From: Actinomycetota bacterium
Lineage (GTDB): Bacteria > Actinomycetota > Acidimicrobiia > IMCC26256 > PALSA-610
Assembly (NCBI GenBank): GCA_003134555.1
Contig: PLBO01000100.1
Coordinates: 20,908 to 84,907 of the forward strand
Length of the DNA stretch: 64,000 bases
Direction of reading: 5' to 3'
Part shown: positions 16,391 through 25,694 of the stretch, one piece after another
Numbering within the stretch: the first letter of the stretch is position 1
Layout: each line of letters opens with the position of its first letter
Translations under genes and position numbers: made by a program
Notes under the pieces: generated by a model
What the model was told of the DNA's origin: nothing
Databases searched by the model: none
What the model saw: the letters and a program-made list of their open reading frames with translations, nothing else

Positions 16391-17560
16391 TCAGCGCGTT
16401 GCGGCGTAGCAGGCGTTGATCAGCTCGTAGCTGCGGATGTCGCCGGCCAGACCCATGTCCATCCGGTTCATGACGTACCCGAACGAGAGCTCGGCCTCCG
16501 GATCGGCCCAACCGACCGAGCCGCCCGCGCCGAAGTGACCGAACGAGCGGGGACCGCCGAGCTCGATGAGGCTCGAACGCAACATGAAGCCGAGACCGAA
16601 CTGGATGTCCATGTCGAGCAGCACCGTGTTCGGGCCGATCGTCAACTGGGTCGTCGCGCGCCGCAGTTGCTCCTCGGTGAGGATGCGGACGCCGTCGACG
16701 GTTCCGATGCACGCGGCGTACATACGTGCGATCGAACGCGCGTCGCCGATGCCGTTCGCGGCGGGAACCTCGGCCGCGTGCAGTGCCCGCGTGTTCCAGA
16801 TGTTCGGGTCGGAGAACGCGCCGCCCGGCGAGAACAGCGACTTCCCGAGAATCGTGTCCGGTCCCATGATCTCGTTGACGAACGCGCGCACCTCGGGATC
16901 CTCGAGCATGAGCGGGTCGGCCAGGCCGCCGACCAGCGGCGCGACACGGGGCTCCTCCGACTCCGGGAGCCCGATCCAGAAGTCGAGCCCGAGCGGCCCG
17001 GCGATCTCGTCGTGGAAGTAGGTGCCGACGCTCTTACCGGTGATGCGGCGGATCACCTCTCCGACGAGCCATCCGTAGGTGGTCGCGTGGTAGCCGTGCT
17101 GCGAACCCGGTTCATAGTGGGGTACCTGTTGCGCCAACGCGTCGACGACCGGGTCCCACGAGAGCGCCTCTTCCGTGGTCATGGCGCCGTCGGTCCACGC
17201 GAGCCCGGCTTGATGCGAGAGCAGGAACGATACGGGGATGTTCTCCTTGCCGCCCGAGGCGAACTCGGGCCAGTAGCGCGCGACCGGCGCGTCGACGTCG
17301 AGCTTGCCCTCCTGCGCGAGTTTGTTGGCGCAGACGGCGGTCGCGCCCTTGGTCGTCGAGAACACGAGTGCGAGTGTGCGCTCGTCCCACGCGCGGCCCG
17401 TCGCGACGTCGGCGGTACCGCCCCAGAGGTCGACGACCTTCTGCCCGCGGTAGTACGCGCTGAACGAGGCTCCGATCTCGAGGCCCTTCGTGAAATTCGC
17501 CTCGAACGCGTCCCGGACGGTTTCGAAGGCGCTCGCGGTCGTTCCGTTGCTCTCGGTCAT
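16391..17560 (-). CDS. Serine beta-lactamase-like hydrolase (class C/EstB type)
   Basis: A 389-residue member of the beta-lactamase family that usually acts as an esterase or peptidase. The nucleophile motif SxxK is FSTTKG, followed by a tyrosine region YHATTYGWLVGEVI and a C-terminal GHFGAGGS in place of KTG. No signal peptide, so it is probably cytoplasmic. A TAGACC box lies 8 bases upstream of the ATG at 17560. Substrate unknown. Confidence 0.85.
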   Translation of the reverse strand: MTESNGTTASAFETVRDAFEANFTKGLEIGASFSAYYRGQKVVDLWGGTADVATGRAWDERTLALVFSTTKGATAVCANKLAQEGKLDVDAPVARYWPEFASGGKENIPVSFLLSHQAGLAWTDGAMTTEEALSWDPVVDALAQQVPHYEPGSQHGYHATTYGWLVGEVIRRITGKSVGTYFHDEIAGPLGLDFWIGLPESEEPRVAPLVGGLADPLMLEDPEVRAFVNEIMGPDTILGKSLFSPGGAFSDPNIWNTRALHAAEVPAANGIGDARSIARMYAACIGTVDGVRILTEEQLRRATTQLTIGPNTVLLDMDIQFGLGFMLRSSLIELGGPRSFGHFGAGGSVGWADPEAELSFGYVMNRMDMGLAGDIRSYELINACYAATR

Positions 17561-17703
17561 GGAGGAGAGGTCTACCAAACCGGCGGGGTTGCGGCTACCG
17601 GCACGGGTGATCCGCTGGCGCGGTCCGCACGACTGCTTCGCGTGTTCCTCACAAACCTGGGCGATGTTGACGGTGACGGTTTCCCGATCCCGCGGAGGAT
17701 GAG

Positions 17704-18270
17704 ATGCGAGCAAGAGCAAGGAATGTGAGCCGGATTGCGGCAGTAGGCGCAATCTCCGTGACCCTCGTCGTCGCCGGCGCCGCGAGCGCATTCGCCGCGA
17801 CGGGTACCTCGATCGCACCGACGAGTGCCGCGGGCACAACCGCTTCGACGTGTCTGCCGGCCGGTCGCGACGACGCGTGGCCCGCGTGGACCGACGGTCG
17901 TCCCGGTCGCGACCCCGGCGTGACCGTCTGGCACAGCGCGACGGGATGGCATGTGCGCGTGACGCACAACACGATCCACGACCGCGTGTTCTCCGGTGTG
18001 ATTCGCACGACCGGTGATCTCGTCGACGTCAAGGCGGTGCGGCTCGAGAAGAACGATTACCTCGCTGTCGGACCCGACCGACACACGCTGCGATTCCGCT
18101 TCGACAACTACGGCGGCACCGACGGCTTCGACTTCACGACGCATTGCGCGCCGTTCCTCCAGTTCGGTTTCGCTTCCGACGGTTACGTCGTTTCCACCGC
18201 GCGCATCTCGATCGGAGCCGGCGGACGGCACCCCGCGCACGACCCGTTCGTGATCGCTCGTACCGCGTAG
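17704..18270 (+). CDS. Secreted protein of unknown function
   Basis: A 188-residue exported protein with a Sec signal peptide (basic [10 protein letters not shown], hydrophobic core to about residue 32, AFA-AT cleavage). The mature part is beta-rich, with two cysteines (CLPAG and HCAPF) that could form a disulphide, and ends with VIARTA. I do not recognise a family. A strong GGAGGATGAG ribosome site precedes the ATG at 17704. Confidence 0.7.
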   Translation: MRARARNVSRIAAVGAISVTLVVAGAASAFAATGTSIAPTSAAGTTASTCLPAGRDDAWPAWTDGRPGRDPGVTVWHSATGWHVRVTHNTIHDRVFSGVIRTTGDLVDVKAVRLEKNDYLAVGPDRHTLRFRFDNYGGTDGFDFTTHCAPFLQFGFASDGYVVSTARISIGAGGRHPAHDPFVIARTA

Positions 18271-18288
18271 GCCTCCCCGCGGGCCGAG

Positions 18289-18328
18289 GGCGGGGGTGGA
18301 CCTCGGGTGACCGGGCTCTACCCCCGCC
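18289..18328. terminator. GC-rich inverted repeat between secreted-protein gene and typA
   Basis: Perfect 9-base arms GGCGGGGGT (18289-18297) and ACCCCCGCC (18320-18328) with a 22-base loop, no T-run. It lies 19 bases after the upstream stop codon and just before typA. Could be a terminator of the secreted-protein gene or leader structure for typA. Confidence 0.35.
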
Positions 18329-18365
18329 GCCCCTACACTGGAGGTCCCCCCGTACTGGAGTTCTC

Positions 18366-20198
18366 ATGACCGCGCGCGACGACCTGCGCAATGTGGCGAT
18401 CATTGCCCACGTCGACCACGGTAAAACGACCCTCGTCGACGCGCTCCTGTGGCAATCGGGCGCCTTCCGCGCCAACCAGGACGTCAACGAGCGGGTCATG
18501 GACTCGAACGACCTGGAGCGCGAGAAGGGCATCACGATCCTCGCCAAGAACACCGCGGTGCGGTACGGCGACGTGACGCTCAACATCGTCGACACCCCCG
18601 GCCACGCCGACTTCGGCGGTGAGGTCGAGCGCGCGCTGGCGATGGTCGACGGGGTGCTCCTGCTCGTCGACGCGAGCGAAGGTCCGCTCCCGCAAACGCG
18701 CTTCGTGTTGCGCAAGACCCTCGAGGCCCGGCTTCCGGTGATCCTCGTCGTCAACAAGGTCGACCGGCCCGACGCCCGGATCGCCCAGGTGCTCGACGAG
18801 GTGTACGAGCTGTTCCTCGATCTCGGCGCCGACGAGCACCAGATCGAGTTCCCGATCGTCTACTCGAACGCGCGCGCGGGATGGGCGTCGCTCGACCCCG
18901 ATGTCGAGGGCAGCGACCTCAAGCCTCTGTGCGAGCTGATCCTCGAGCGCATTCCCGCGCCCGAGTACGACGCGGGCCACCCGTTCCAGGCGCTCGTCAC
19001 CAACCTCGACGCGTCGCCCTACCTCGGTCGCCTCGCGCTGTGTCGCGTCCGCAACGGGCACGTGCGCAAGGGCGAGCAGGTGGCGTGGTGCCGGATCGAC
19101 GGAACGATCGAACGCGTGAAGATCGTCGAGCTGTACCTCACCGACGCGCTCGATCGGGTTCCCGCCGCCGACGCGGGACCGGGCGACATCATCGCGGTCG
19201 CCGGCATCCCCGAGATCACGATCGGCGAGACGCTGGCCGACGCCGACGATCCGCGGCCGTTGCCGCCGCTCATCGTCGACGAACCGAGCCTCTCGATGAC
19301 GGTCGGCATCAACACTTCGGTCCTCGCCGGTCAGGACGGCAAGAAGCTCACGGCGCGCCAGGTCGAGAACCGGTTGCAGCAGGAGCTCGTCGGCAACGTG
19401 TCGCTGCGCGTGATGTCGACCGAGCGGCCCGACGCGTGGGAGGTGCAGGGTCGCGGCGAGCTCCAACTCGCGGTGCTCGTCGAGACCATGCGGCGCGAGG
19501 GGTTCGAGCTGACCGTCGGCAAGCCTCAGGTCGTGCTCCGCGAGATCAACGGCAAGCGTCACGAGCCGGTCGAGCTGCTCACGGTCGACGTTCCCGAGGA
19601 CTATCTCGGCGTCGTGACGCAACTCCTCGCGTTGCGCAAGGGCCGCATGGAGCAGATGGTCAACCACGGCACCGGTTGGGTGCGCATCGACTTCCGGGTC
19701 CCGGCGCGCGGCCTCATCGGGTTCCGCACCGAGTTCATGACCGAGACGCGCGGCACCGGGATGCTGCACCACGTGTTCGACGGTTGGGCGCCGTGGTTCG
19801 GTGAGCTGCGCACGCGCCCGACCGGCAGCCTGGTATCCGACCGGCGGGGGATCACGACTGCGTACGCGTTGATGAACCTGCAGGAGCGCGGCGCGATGCT
19901 CATCGGCCCGGGCGTCGAGGTCTACGAAGGGATGATCGTCGGCGAGAACGCGCGCGCCGACGAGATGGACGTGAACCCGACGAAGGAAAAGCAGCTCACG
20001 AACCATCGGGCGTCGGGCTCCGACGATCTCGTTCGGCTCGTACCGGCCCGGGTCATGTCGCTGGAACAGGCGCTCGAGTTCATCACCGACGACGAGTGCG
20101 TCGAGGTCACGCCGAAGAGCGTGCGGCTGCGCAAGGTGTTGGTGTCGGGCAACGATCGCGGCCGGCTGCGCAACTCGCTGAAGCCACCGCGCAACTGA
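18366..20198 (+). CDS. typA: Ribosome-associated GTPase TypA/BipA
   Basis: A 610-residue translational GTPase of the EF-G superfamily that binds ribosomes and supports assembly and stress or cold growth. G1 is [12 protein letters not shown]3 [11 protein letters not shown]4 NKVDRPDAR. The C-terminal half carries TypA-specific blocks ([47 protein letters not shown]). Full length for the family. The ATG at 18366 follows TGGAG at 6 bases. A TACACT box at 18334-18339 could be its -10. Confidence 0.97.
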   Translation: MTARDDLRNVAIIAHVDHGKTTLVDALLWQSGAFRANQDVNERVMDSNDLEREKGITILAKNTAVRYGDVTLNIVDTPGHADFGGEVERALAMVDGVLLLVDASEGPLPQTRFVLRKTLEARLPVILVVNKVDRPDARIAQVLDEVYELFLDLGADEHQIEFPIVYSNARAGWASLDPDVEGSDLKPLCELILERIPAPEYDAGHPFQALVTNLDASPYLGRLALCRVRNGHVRKGEQVAWCRIDGTIERVKIVELYLTDALDRVPAADAGPGDIIAVAGIPEITIGETLADADDPRPLPPLIVDEPSLSMTVGINTSVLAGQDGKKLTARQVENRLQQELVGNVSLRVMSTERPDAWEVQGRGELQLAVLVETMRREGFELTVGKPQVVLREINGKRHEPVELLTVDVPEDYLGVVTQLLALRKGRMEQMVNHGTGWVRIDFRVPARGLIGFRTEFMTETRGTGMLHHVFDGWAPWFGELRTRPTGSLVSDRRGITTAYALMNLQERGAMLIGPGVEVYEGMIVGENARADEMDVNPTKEKQLTNHRASGSDDLVRLVPARVMSLEQALEFITDDECVEVTPKSVRLRKVLVSGNDRGRLRNSLKPPRN

Positions 20199-20200
20199 CC

Positions 20201-20234
20201 CGACCGAGTCTCGTTCTAGCGAGCCGTTCGGTCG
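20201..20234. terminator. Possible bidirectional hairpin after typA
   Basis: Outer arms CGACCGA (20201-20207) and TCGGTCG (20228-20234) enclose an inner CTCG/CGAG stem with a TTCTAG loop. It spans the convergent ends of typA and the amidohydrolase. No T-run, so termination is only suggested. Confidence 0.35.
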
Positions 20235-21031
20235 AGCAGCTTGCGCGCGGTGCCGCCGAGGAACAACTCCATCGCGCCGGCGTCGAGCGGCAGCGCTTGG
20301 GCCTCGGTGAGCGAACGGCGCATCGGGAACCAGGGCTCGTCGCTGCCCCACAGCACGCGCCCGCGATACGTCTTGGTGTTCATGAACGCGACGAGGTTCG
20401 GGTCCATGTACCTGGGCGCGTACGCCGTGCACGAGACATACAGATTCGACCACTTGCGCATGTAGTTCATGAGCAACTCTTCGTACGGGTGACCCATGTG
20501 CGCGACGATCACCGTCAGATCGGGGAAGTCGATGAGCACGTCCTCGAGGAGCTCCGGATGCTGCACGCGGGAGCGCACCCGCGGACCGGGAATTCCGGCG
20601 TTGATGCCAACCGGCAATCCGAGCTCCTCGCACACCTGGTAGATCGGGTAGTGGCGCGCGTCGTTCGTCGGCACCTGCGAAGCGAGTGGCATGACCCTCA
20701 CCATGCAGAACGCGGGATGCTGCGCGAGCTCCCGCACGCGCTTCACCTGGCGACCGGGGCGCGACGGATCGCCCACGCCGCCCGCGACCATGAAGCGGCC
20801 CGGGTGCGCGTCGCAGATGTCGAGCAGCTTTTCGGTATTGCGATCGAGCCCGCCCGTGAACACGCCGGTCGCGACGCCGAGGTCGTCCATGATCGCCAGC
20901 AGCGAGTCGACCCCGACCGGACCCTGATTGCTGCCGAGGTAGCCGGGGATGTTCTCGTAACCCTCCTGGGTCACGAACTGCTCGGCGGATTGCTCGGTGA
21001 CGAGGTTGACCCAGATGTCGAAGATGTCCAT
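20216..21031 (-). CDS. Amidohydrolase-2 family (PF04909-type) metal-dependent hydrolase
   Basis: A 271-residue TIM-barrel hydrolase/decarboxylase-like protein. Visible landmarks are FMVAGGVGDP, VIVAHMGHPYEE (metal His region) and LWGSDEPWFP (conserved Asp), the pattern of ACMSD-like decarboxylases and uncharacterised amidohydrolases abundant in soil actinobacteria. The N-terminal HxH metal motif is absent here (DIWVNLV), so activity may differ from typical members. Divergent from the alcohol dehydrogenase with 55 bases between. Confidence 0.75.
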   Translation of the reverse strand: MDIFDIWVNLVTEQSAEQFVTQEGYENIPGYLGSNQGPVGVDSLLAIMDDLGVATGVFTGGLDRNTEKLLDICDAHPGRFMVAGGVGDPSRPGRQVKRVRELAQHPAFCMVRVMPLASQVPTNDARHYPIYQVCEELGLPVGINAGIPGPRVRSRVQHPELLEDVLIDFPDLTVIVAHMGHPYEELLMNYMRKWSNLYVSCTAYAPRYMDPNLVAFMNTKTYRGRVLWGSDEPWFPMRRSLTEAQALPLDAGAMELFLGGTARKLLDRTAR

Positions 21032-21074
21032 GGCCGGACGACGCTAGCCAAGGTCGCCGATCGGACGCACGGGC

Positions 21075-21080
21075 TACGTT
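21075..21080 (+). promoter_or_regulatory. -10 element of the alcohol dehydrogenase operon
   Basis: TACGTT ends 6 bases before the ATG at 21087, with no Shine-Dalgarno, consistent with a leaderless transcript. On the opposite strand TAGCGT (21046-21041) lies 9 bases before the amidohydrolase start. Confidence 0.45.
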
Positions 21081-21086
21081 TGCCGC

Positions 21087-22187
21087 ATGCGCGCAGCACT
21101 GCTCGAGGCGTCGGAGAAACCTCTCGCGATCGTCGACGACGTCGACATCGAAGACCCCCGCGTCGGTGAGGTACGGGTGCGCGTATCGCACTGCGGCGTG
21201 TGCCATTCCGATCTCTCGATCGTGAACGGCACCTTCCCGTTCGTCGGGCCCACTGTGTTGGGTCACGAGGCCGCGGGGGTCGTCGACTCCGTCGGCACCG
21301 GGGTCACGTCGGTGGCGCCCGGCGACAAAGTGGTGCTCACGCCGATCGCGGTGTGCAACGCCTGCTACTGGTGTGCGCGCGGCGAGTACGGATGTTGCGT
21401 CAACGCGATGGCGATCAGCACGGGCACCTTCAACGACGGTCACACTCCGTTGTCGCGCCACGGCCTGCCCGTCTTGCGGGGCGTCGGCCTCGGCGGATTC
21501 GCGGAGTACGTGATCACCAACGAGACCGGCGCAATAAAGGTCGCACCCGACACGCCGCTCGAGATTGCGTGCGTGATCGGCTGTGCGGTGCAGACCGGCG
21601 TGGGTGCAGTCCTCAACACCGCGCGCGTTCCGGAGGGTGCGACCGTTTTCGTGGCGGGCGCCGGCGGCATCGGCGTGTCGATCGTCCAGGGCGCGCGGAT
21701 TGCGGGCGCGACGAAGATCATCGTGTCCGATCCCGTCGAGGGGCGACGCAAGATGGCCAAGCGCTTCGGCGCGACCGACGTGATCGATCCCACTACCGAC
21801 GATGTGCTCGGTGCGGTGCAAGAGGTGACCGGCGGCATCGGTGTCGATTTCGCCTTCGACGCCGTGGGCGCGGGGCCGGTCATCGAGTCGTGCATATGGG
21901 CCACGCGCAACGGCGGGACGACGGTGATGGTCGGTGTCGGCGGCATCGACCAGACGGTCTCGCTCGCGCCGCCCTTGGTCTTCACGGTGACCGAGCGCAA
22001 GCTCATGGGATGCCTGCTCGGCAGTAGCAACGGGCGCCGTGACATCCCTCGCCTCCTCGACCTGTGGCGGGCCGGCCGGCTCGATCTCGAGAGCATGATC
22101 ACCGCTCGGCGTCCTCTCTCCGAGGTCAATGACGCCTTCGCCGACATGACCGCGGGCCTCGGCCTGAGAACGGTCCTCACCGTCTAG
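21087..22187 (+). CDS. Zinc-dependent class III-like alcohol dehydrogenase
   Basis: A 366-residue zinc alcohol dehydrogenase. The catalytic cysteine lies in SHCGVCHSDL, GHEAAG binds zinc, the structural zinc loop is CNACYWCARGEYGCC, and the nucleotide site is VAGAGGIGVSIVQ. The class-III/NDMA-dependent architecture (MLTPIAVCNACYWC, LGGFAEYV) resembles actinobacterial enzymes oxidising alcohols or mycothiol/glutathione adducts. First gene of a run ending with TesB. Confidence 0.88.
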   Translation: MRAALLEASEKPLAIVDDVDIEDPRVGEVRVRVSHCGVCHSDLSIVNGTFPFVGPTVLGHEAAGVVDSVGTGVTSVAPGDKVVLTPIAVCNACYWCARGEYGCCVNAMAISTGTFNDGHTPLSRHGLPVLRGVGLGGFAEYVITNETGAIKVAPDTPLEIACVIGCAVQTGVGAVLNTARVPEGATVFVAGAGGIGVSIVQGARIAGATKIIVSDPVEGRRKMAKRFGATDVIDPTTDDVLGAVQEVTGGIGVDFAFDAVGAGPVIESCIWATRNGGTTVMVGVGGIDQTVSLAPPLVFTVTERKLMGCLLGSSNGRRDIPRLLDLWRAGRLDLESMITARRPLSEVNDAFADMTAGLGLRTVLTV

Positions 22188-22196
22188 GGAGGCGCC

Positions 22197-22703
22197 ATGG
22201 AAATGTCGCTGCCGCCGCAACTCGAAGACTTCGTGCGCGCCGAGGTGCGCAGCGGTCGTTACGCCGACGAGGAAGAGGTCGTGCGCGACGCGCTCCGTCA
22301 GATGCGCGCGCTGGTGAAGGCGGCCGAGGATCCGACGGTCGCGGGGCTGGTGCGCAACGCGTTGGGTATCGCGAACCAGGCGCAACGCGACGTCGTCAAC
22401 GTGTTGCAGACCGCCGACCGCGAGACCACCGTGCTCGGTGAGGTCGTCGGACACGCGGCGACGCTCGCGAGTGCGGCGATGGAGGTCATGCGGAAGGTGC
22501 CGGGCGCGCGCGAGCTCGACCGTGTGGTCCGGGGCCCGGTCGAGCTCCTGACCGCGACGGCCGAGCGCGGCGAGGTACAGGCCCGGGCGATGCGTCAGAA
22601 CCTCGAGGCCACGGCCAAGGCCCTGGGGTTGCTCACCGCGGTGCTCGAACGCGTGAACAGTGCGAGTCGCAGCGTCAACCAAGTGATCTCTCCCCAGGCA
22701 TGA
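22197..22703 (+). CDS. ParD-like ribbon-helix-helix protein with C-terminal helical domain
   Basis: A 168-residue protein. Residues 1-45 match ParD-type antitoxins (a short beta strand, then EDFVRAEVRSGRYADEEEVVRDALR), a ribbon-helix-helix DNA-binding fold. Residues 50-165 are alanine-rich helices unlike any toxin partner I know. No ParE/RelE toxin gene is adjacent: the gene sits 9 bases after the alcohol dehydrogenase and 16 before a CoA-transferase. The role is therefore unclear; it might be a regulator of its operon. GAGG precedes the ATG at 22197. Confidence 0.6.
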   Translation: MEMSLPPQLEDFVRAEVRSGRYADEEEVVRDALRQMRALVKAAEDPTVAGLVRNALGIANQAQRDVVNVLQTADRETTVLGEVVGHAATLASAAMEVMRKVPGARELDRVVRGPVELLTATAERGEVQARAMRQNLEATAKALGLLTAVLERVNSASRSVNQVISPQA

Positions 22704-22719
22704 CCGCGCCCGCCCGACG

Positions 22720-24018
22720 ATGACCGCGCGCGAGCTGAGCGCGGACGATGCGGCCGCGTTGCTTCGACCGGTCGACACGCTCGCGGTCCCGCTCGGTCCC
22801 GGCGCGCCGGGCGGTTTGTTGCACGCGCTCGGCCGGCGCGACGACTGGCAGTCCCTCGAGGTGTTCGGCGCCCTGCTCCTCGACCTCTACTCCGTTTTCA
22901 CGAAGCCCGGCGTCCGCTTGCGCAGTGGCTTCTTCGGACCGGCGGAGCGCGCGCTGCGCGATGCGGGCGCGAACGTCGAGTTCATCCCGGCCGACTTCCG
23001 GCGTTTCGTGACGATCGCCGAGCAGTTCGCGCCGCGCGTCATGACCACCGCGGCCGCTCCGCCCGACGATCACGGATTCATGAGTCTGTCGTTGCACGCG
23101 GGCGCGACGGTCGGCGAGTTGCACCGGGCCGCTTCCGACCCGGATCGGATCGTGATCGTCGAGGTCAACGATCAGCTGCCGCGCACTCTCGGTCTCCCTC
23201 CGCAGTTCCCGCACACGTTGCACGTTGACGAGGTCGACGCCATCGTGCGCAACGACCGGGCGCCGTACGTCCTCGCCGACGAAGTGCCGACCGACGTCGA
23301 CCGGGCGATCGCGGCGTTCGCGCGGCAGTTCATCTCCGACGGCTGCACGTTGCAGACCGGGATCGGTGGCGTGCCCTCGACGATCGTGGCGGTGCTGGCC
23401 GAGGGGCCGGGCGGCGACTACGGCGTGCATTCGGAGATGTTCACGACCGGTCTCATGCGACTCCACCAGGCCGGCAAGGTGACGAACGAGCGCAAGGGAG
23501 AGTTCCGCGGCTTTTCGATCTCGACGTTCGCGCTCGGAACTACGGAGCTCTACGCCTGGCTCGACCAGAACCGCGACGTCCGCTTCCTGCCGGTCGACGT
23601 CGTGAACGCGCCCGACACGATCGCGCGCAACCACCACGTCGTGTCGATCAACGGTGCGCTCGCGGTCGACCTGTACGGACAGGTCGTCGCGGATCGTCTC
23701 GACGGACGTCAGTTCTCGGGCATCGGCGGCCACGAGGACTTCGTCGCGCAATCGGGGTTGGAGCTCAGCGACCGATCGCTGATTTGCCTCCCGTCGACCG
23801 CGCAGTCCGCCGGAGTGACGGTGTCGAGGATCGTAGCCAACTTGATGCCGGGTACCACGGTGACGACACCACGGCATCAGGTCGACCTCGTGATCACCGA
23901 GCACGGCGTCGCGGAGCTGCGCGGTCGCACCGCACGCGAGCGCGCGGTCGCACTCGCCGAGGTCGCGCACCCCGACTTCCGCGACGGTCTGCGCGCCGCC
24001 GCCGAGATCACCTCGTGA
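22720..24018 (+). CDS. Acetyl-CoA hydrolase/4-hydroxybutyrate-type CoA-transferase
   Basis: A 432-residue family I CoA-transferase moving CoA between acids or hydrolysing an acyl-CoA. The catalytic glutamate is expected in YGVHSEMFTTGLMRLHQAG, and the GIGGVPSTIVAVL and GIGGHEDFVAQSG loops bind CoA. Close in length to 4-hydroxybutyrate CoA-transferases. The stop overlaps the next gene's start (GTGA). Confidence 0.88.
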   Translation: MTARELSADDAAALLRPVDTLAVPLGPGAPGGLLHALGRRDDWQSLEVFGALLLDLYSVFTKPGVRLRSGFFGPAERALRDAGANVEFIPADFRRFVTIAEQFAPRVMTTAAAPPDDHGFMSLSLHAGATVGELHRAASDPDRIVIVEVNDQLPRTLGLPPQFPHTLHVDEVDAIVRNDRAPYVLADEVPTDVDRAIAAFARQFISDGCTLQTGIGGVPSTIVAVLAEGPGGDYGVHSEMFTTGLMRLHQAGKVTNERKGEFRGFSISTFALGTTELYAWLDQNRDVRFLPVDVVNAPDTIARNHHVVSINGALAVDLYGQVVADRLDGRQFSGIGGHEDFVAQSGLELSDRSLICLPSTAQSAGVTVSRIVANLMPGTTVTTPRHQVDLVITEHGVAELRGRTARERAVALAEVAHPDFRDGLRAAAEITS

Positions 24019-24605
24019 CCGCCACGACGATGAACGAGCTCTGGGTCGTCCGTCACGCCGAGACGGAATGGAGCGCGACGGGCCGGCACACCAGCTTCAC
24101 CGACGTGCCCCTGACCGAAGCCGGGCGCGCCGCGGCCGCCGCGCTCGTGCCGGCGCTCGCGCCGCGTCGATTCAGCCTCGTGCTGACGAGTCCGAGAGCC
24201 CGCGCCCGCGACACCGCGGCGGCGGCCGGCTTCGCCGACGCGCTCGTCGACGACGATCTGCGCGAGTGGGACTACGGCGAGCTCGAAGGTCTGACGACCT
24301 CCGAGATCCGCGCTCGAGGCGGGGCCTTCGACGGCTGGTCGATCTGGCGCGGACCGGTGCCCGGCGGGGAGACCATCGTCGAGGTCGCGGCACGGGCCCG
24401 CCGGGTGCTCGAACGGGTCGCGGCCGCGAGCGGCGACGTGTTGTGCTTCGGCCACGGGCACGCCTCCCGGGTGTTCGTGGCGGTGGCGCTCGACTTCGAC
24501 CCGCACGCGGGCGCGCGGCTCGCGCTCGATCCCGCGACGATCAGCGTCGTCGGCTCCGAGCACGAGGAGCGGGCGCTGCGCGCTTGGAACCTCAGACCGC
24601 GCTGA
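24015..24605 (+). CDS. Histidine phosphatase (phosphoglycerate-mutase-like)
   Basis: A 196-residue histidine phosphatase with the nucleophile in VVRHAETEW, a second histidine in CFGHGHASR and the acid/base region EWDYGELEGLT. Such proteins dephosphorylate sugar or small-molecule phosphates. Two starts are possible: GTG at 24015, overlapping the CoA-transferase stop, or ATG at 24030. The overlapping start is chosen. Confidence 0.88.
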   Translation: MTATTMNELWVVRHAETEWSATGRHTSFTDVPLTEAGRAAAAALVPALAPRRFSLVLTSPRARARDTAAAAGFADALVDDDLREWDYGELEGLTTSEIRARGGAFDGWSIWRGPVPGGETIVEVAARARRVLERVAAASGDVLCFGHGHASRVFVAVALDFDPHAGARLALDPATISVVGSEHEERALRAWNLRPR

Positions 24606-24675
24606 GCCGGTCCTTCCCGACGTCTCTCCCGACCGTCGCTTCGTTCCGGTGCGCCTCGGAGCGCGAGTCTGCACG

Positions 24676-25479
24676 ATGGTTTCGATCCATCCGGTCAGCG
24701 ATCTTCATTCACTGCTCGCGCTCGAGAAGGTGAAGCCCGACGCGTTCCTCGGTGGCGGCCCGGTTCTCGGATGGGGCCGGCTGTACGGCGGGCAGGTCGT
24801 GGCGCAGGCGCTCCGCGCCGCGTGCTTGACGGTCGACCCGCCGCACCGGCCCCAGTCGCTGCACGCGTACTTCGTCCGCGCGGGCGACGAGCATCAGCCG
24901 GTGCTCTACGAGCTCGAGCGGGTGCGCGACAGCGGCTCCTTCGCCACGCGTCAGGTCGTCGCGTATCAGGCGGGCGGCGCCATCTTGAACATGATCGCGA
25001 GCTTCCACGCGCCGGAGGGTGGAACCGAGATCGAAGCGGTTGTCGCGCCCGACGATGTTCCCGAGCCCGAGGCGCTCCCGGACGAGCCGACCAACCTCTT
25101 GTTCGAGCGGCGCAGCGTTGCCTGGCGGGTCGATCCCGAACCGTACGAGCTGGCATGGATGCGGGCCCGCGGCGACCTCGGCGACGACCCCGCTCTCCAC
25201 GCGTGCGCGTTCGCGTATCTCTCGGACGAATTCCCACTCGGTGCCGCGCTCGGCGCCCATCCGCTGGTTCCCGATTGGGAGCGGGTGTTCACGGCGAGCC
25301 TCGACCACGCGATCTGGTTCCACCGAGACGTGCGCGCCGACGATTGGTTGCTGTTCGAGCTCCGAGGGGGCGGAGTCGCCGACGCCCGGGGCCTCGGCAC
25401 GGCCCGGATCTTCGACCGGTCGGGTCGCCACGTCGCGTCCATCGCGCAGGAGGCGCTCGCCCGGGAGCGCCGGCGGTAG
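24676..25479 (+). CDS. Acyl-CoA thioesterase II (TesB family)
   Basis: A 267-residue double-hotdog thioesterase hydrolysing medium to long acyl-CoAs. Family marks are GRLYGGQVVAQALRAA, HSLHAYFVRAG-like QSLHAYFVRAGD, SLDHAIWFHR (catalytic Asp) and GLGTARIFDRSG. The length is normal. The ATG at 24676 gives a standard N-terminus. It is 70 bases after the phosphatase, so it may be the last gene of that operon. Confidence 0.9.
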   Translation: MVSIHPVSDLHSLLALEKVKPDAFLGGGPVLGWGRLYGGQVVAQALRAACLTVDPPHRPQSLHAYFVRAGDEHQPVLYELERVRDSGSFATRQVVAYQAGGAILNMIASFHAPEGGTEIEAVVAPDDVPEPEALPDEPTNLLFERRSVAWRVDPEPYELAWMRARGDLGDDPALHACAFAYLSDEFPLGAALGAHPLVPDWERVFTASLDHAIWFHRDVRADDWLLFELRGGGVADARGLGTARIFDRSGRHVASIAQEALARERRR

Positions 25480-25694
25480 CCCTCGGGGTGACCGAGTCCG
25501 CGCCTCATCGTGATCAGCGGGCTAAATCTCTGATCATCGGCCACATACCGCGCGCGCAAACCGGGACGATATTGACCGGATCGATCAAGTGCGCGCGCAG
25601 TGTGGCCGAAATAACACTTGGCATGCGAGGGTCAGCGGTGAACTGGCCGGCGGAGGTCGTGTCCGACACGACGCACCGCACGGGGGGATCGCGA
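25480..25694. other. Intergenic leader with inverted repeat before the coiled-coil gene
   Basis: A 215-base gap. It contains TGATCAG (25511-25517) and CTGATCA (25530-25536), a perfect 7-base inverted repeat with 12-base spacer, which may be an operator or hairpin. A TTGACC lies at 25572-25577 but has no clear -10 partner. The downstream frame is open through the whole gap but shows no coding character here. Confidence 0.35.

Noticed and set aside
18301-18365. Clear promoter for typA
   Set aside because: TACACT (18334-18339) could be a -10 but no -35 with suitable spacing was found, and an inverted repeat dominates the gap.
18333-22778. A 1481-codon open frame on the minus strand
   Set aside because: It runs antisense through typA and the alcohol dehydrogenase, whose reading frames show clear family motifs. 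Its own translation is Arg/His/Asp-rich with no recognisable domain. High GC makes such shadows common.
24771-25694. In-frame extension of the coiled-coil gene back through the TesB gene
   Set aside because: Translation is Arg/Pro-rich without heptads, and TesB occupies the region with full family motifs. The coiled-coil protein starts at 25695.
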